DNA from: Neorhizobium alkalisoli
GTDB lineage: Bacteria > Pseudomonadota > Alphaproteobacteria > Rhizobiales > Rhizobiaceae
NCBI RefSeq assembly: GCF_002968635.1
Contig: NZ_PVBN01000007.1
Span: 62,001 to 126,000 of the forward strand
Direction of reading: 5' to 3'
Length of the DNA: 64,000 bases
Shown here: one piece after another, positions 62,984 to 64,000 of the stretch
Position numbering within the stretch: position 1 is the first letter of the stretch
Layout of the letters: each line of letters starts with the position of its first letter
The notes under the pieces: generated by a model
The model's input: the letters and a program-made list of their open reading frames with translations, nothing else
Database searches by the model: none
Told to the model about the DNA's origin: nothing
Translations under genes and position numbers: made by a program

Positions 62984-63857
62984 AGTGCACCCAATATTTA
63001 GACGTGAAGAAAGCGATCGCGGTGAAGGTCGCTATGATGACCAGCAGAAACCAGGCAAGCGCCGATGCGTATCCCATACGGAAGAACTTGAAGGCCTCGT
63101 TGAACAGGTAGACCGTATAAAACAGGAGGCTGTCTGCAGGAGCACCGGTGCCGTTGGAGATGATGAAGGCGCTGGAAAAGGTCTTGAAGGAATCGATGGT
63201 CTGCAGCACCAGATTGAAGAAGATCACCGGCGCAAGCAGCGGCAAGGTGATGCGGGTGAATTGCCGCCAGCGCGGCGTACCGTCGATTTCCGCCGCCTCG
63301 TAGAGATCGCGCGGAATGCCGCGCAGACCAGCCAGGAAGATCAGCATCGGCGAGCCGAACTGCCACATGGCGAGCACGACCAGCGTATAAAGCGAGGTGT
63401 CCGGATCGGTGATCCAGGAGGCTCCCTGGATTCCCACCATCGCCAGGACCTGATTGACCACACCGTCGGCGGCGAAAAGCTGGCGCCACAGTATGGCGAT
63501 CGCAATGGAAGCGCCCAGCAGGGACGGCAGGTAGAAGATGGCTCGGTAAAGGCCGATCGTCCGCAAGCCCTTGTCGAGCAACATGGCGACACCGAGGGCC
63601 ATGATCAGTCGGGCGGGCACAGCCAGCGCAACATAGGTAAACGTCACCTCCAGCGCTTTCCAGAAGCGCCGGTCGCGCGTGAACATGTATTCGTAGTTGC
63701 CCCAACCGATCCACCGGGGGGCGCTCACCATGTCATAGCGGGTGAAGGAAAGATAAAGCGACGCAAGGATCGGCCCCAAAGCGAGCAGGAAAAATCCGAT
63801 CAACCATGGAAGAAGAAACACATAGGCCGGTGCATTGCGGGCAAAAAAACGTTTCAT
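62964..63857 (-). CDS. Sugar ABC transporter permease, MalF-like
   Basis: 297 residues with six membrane segments and the EAA loop RDLYEAAEIDGTPRWRQFTR (~195). It is the partner of the MalG-like permease in a CUT1 importer for mono- or oligosaccharides. The ATG at 63857 lies about 70 bases after the stop of the binding-protein gene, across the hairpin listed next. The sugar transported is unknown; the three oxidoreductases suggest a modified sugar or inositol-type compound. Confidence 0.93.
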   Translation of the reverse strand: MKRFFARNAPAYVFLLPWLIGFFLLALGPILASLYLSFTRYDMVSAPRWIGWGNYEYMFTRDRRFWKALEVTFTYVALAVPARLIMALGVAMLLDKGLRTIGLYRAIFYLPSLLGASIAIAILWRQLFAADGVVNQVLAMVGIQGASWITDPDTSLYTLVVLAMWQFGSPMLIFLAGLRGIPRDLYEAAEIDGTPRWRQFTRITLPLLAPVIFFNLVLQTIDSFKTFSSAFIISNGTGAPADSLLFYTVYLFNEAFKFFRMGYASALAWFLLVIIATFTAIAFFTSKYWVHYENERD

Positions 63858-63883
63858 CGAAACGACCTTGTTGTCGAAAGAGA

Positions 63884-63911
63884 GGCCCCGGCGGCAGGAA
63901 TGACCGGGGCC
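63884..63911 (-). terminator. Intercistronic hairpin between binding protein and permease genes
   Basis: Perfect 8-base GC-rich arms (GGCCCCGG/CCGGGGCC) with a 12-base loop, extended by one A-T pair. It lies between the binding-protein stop and the permease start. Such stem-loops commonly stabilise the binding-protein message or cause partial termination, keeping the permeases lower. Confidence 0.65.
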
Positions 63912-63929
63912 TTGATTTTCCAGCGCCTC

Positions 63930-64000
63930 TTACTGGGCGCGCTCGACGATTGCCTGGGCGTCCTCGATGAACATGCCCGCGGCTTCCGCAACTTCCATCT
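63930..64000 (-). CDS. Sugar ABC transporter substrate-binding protein (C-terminal fragment)
   Basis: Only the last 22-23 codons are inside the window. The minus strand reads EVAEAAGMFIEDAQAIVERA plus Q and stop TAA at 63930-63932. The position directly before MalF/MalG/MalK-type genes makes an extracellular sugar-binding protein the natural assignment; the fragment alone cannot prove it. Confidence 0.6.
   Translation of the reverse strand, partial: MEVAEAAGMFIEDAQAIVERAQ

Overview
The window looks like chromosome or megaplasmid DNA of a Rhizobiaceae-type alphaproteobacterium (Rhizobium, Agrobacterium or Ensifer relative). The basis is high-GC coding sequence, ExoF/Wzc-like polysaccharide export genes, rhizobial-style solute transporters, and an NRPS with an inserted flavin monooxygenase domain of the MupA/Atu3671 type first named from Agrobacterium. 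I saw no rRNA, tRNA, CRISPR array, transposase or phage gene.

Layout. (1) 1-4397: a peptide/opine-type ABC transporter on the minus strand (permease C, cut by the window edge, permease B, solute-binding protein), divergent from a GntR/FadR-type regulator. (2) 4458-5751: a LuxR-type regulator and a small hypothetical gene. (3) 6376-13791: a self-contained type I secretion locus on the plus strand. It encodes an extreme low-complexity Gly/Asp/Asn-rich protein, a second large repeat protein, an ABC exporter with an unusual N-terminal tail, and an HlyD-type adaptor. (4) 14321-36974: an exopolysaccharide locus with many strand switches. It has glycosyltransferases, a polymerase/ligase, a Wza/ExoF-like exporter, a Wzc-like chain-length protein, a tyrosine-kinase-like partner lacking the Walker A lysine, an undecaprenyl-phosphate sugar transferase, a WecG-type transferase and a GMC oxidoreductase. 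It also has an unusual trio: AMP-forming ligase, free-standing acyl carrier protein and PLP decarboxylase. (5) 36982-49101: a phosphopantetheinyl transferase, a one-module NRPS (formyltransferase, partial condensation domain, adenylation domain interrupted by a luciferase-like monooxygenase, carrier protein) and a divergent one-module PKS (KS-AT-KR-DH-ACP-TE). (6) 49147-57529: a Wzx-like flippase, another glycosyltransferase, a second LuxR-type regulator, an exported SGNH-type esterase, and a GtrB-like plus GT39 pair that fits polyprenyl-phosphate-dependent sugar decoration. (7) 57572-64000: a minus-strand sugar operon, with a MalE-type binding protein (cut by the edge), two MalF/MalG permeases, a MalK-type ATPase and three Gfo/Idh/MocA oxidoreductases.

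How it works together. Regions 4 to 6 read as one envelope-polysaccharide island bracketed by two LuxR-type regulators with degenerate receiver domains. The PKS/NRPS block lies between a WecG-type glycosyltransferase and a flippase, so its product could be a lipid, acyl or amino-acyl part of the surface polymer. It could equally be a separate small metabolite. The type I secretion locus next door may export matrix proteins that associate with the polymer; that is inference. The most unusual items are the type I substrates, the formyltransferase/monooxygenase NRPS, the PKS with reversed KR/DH order, and the ligase-ACP-decarboxylase trio without an exosortase.
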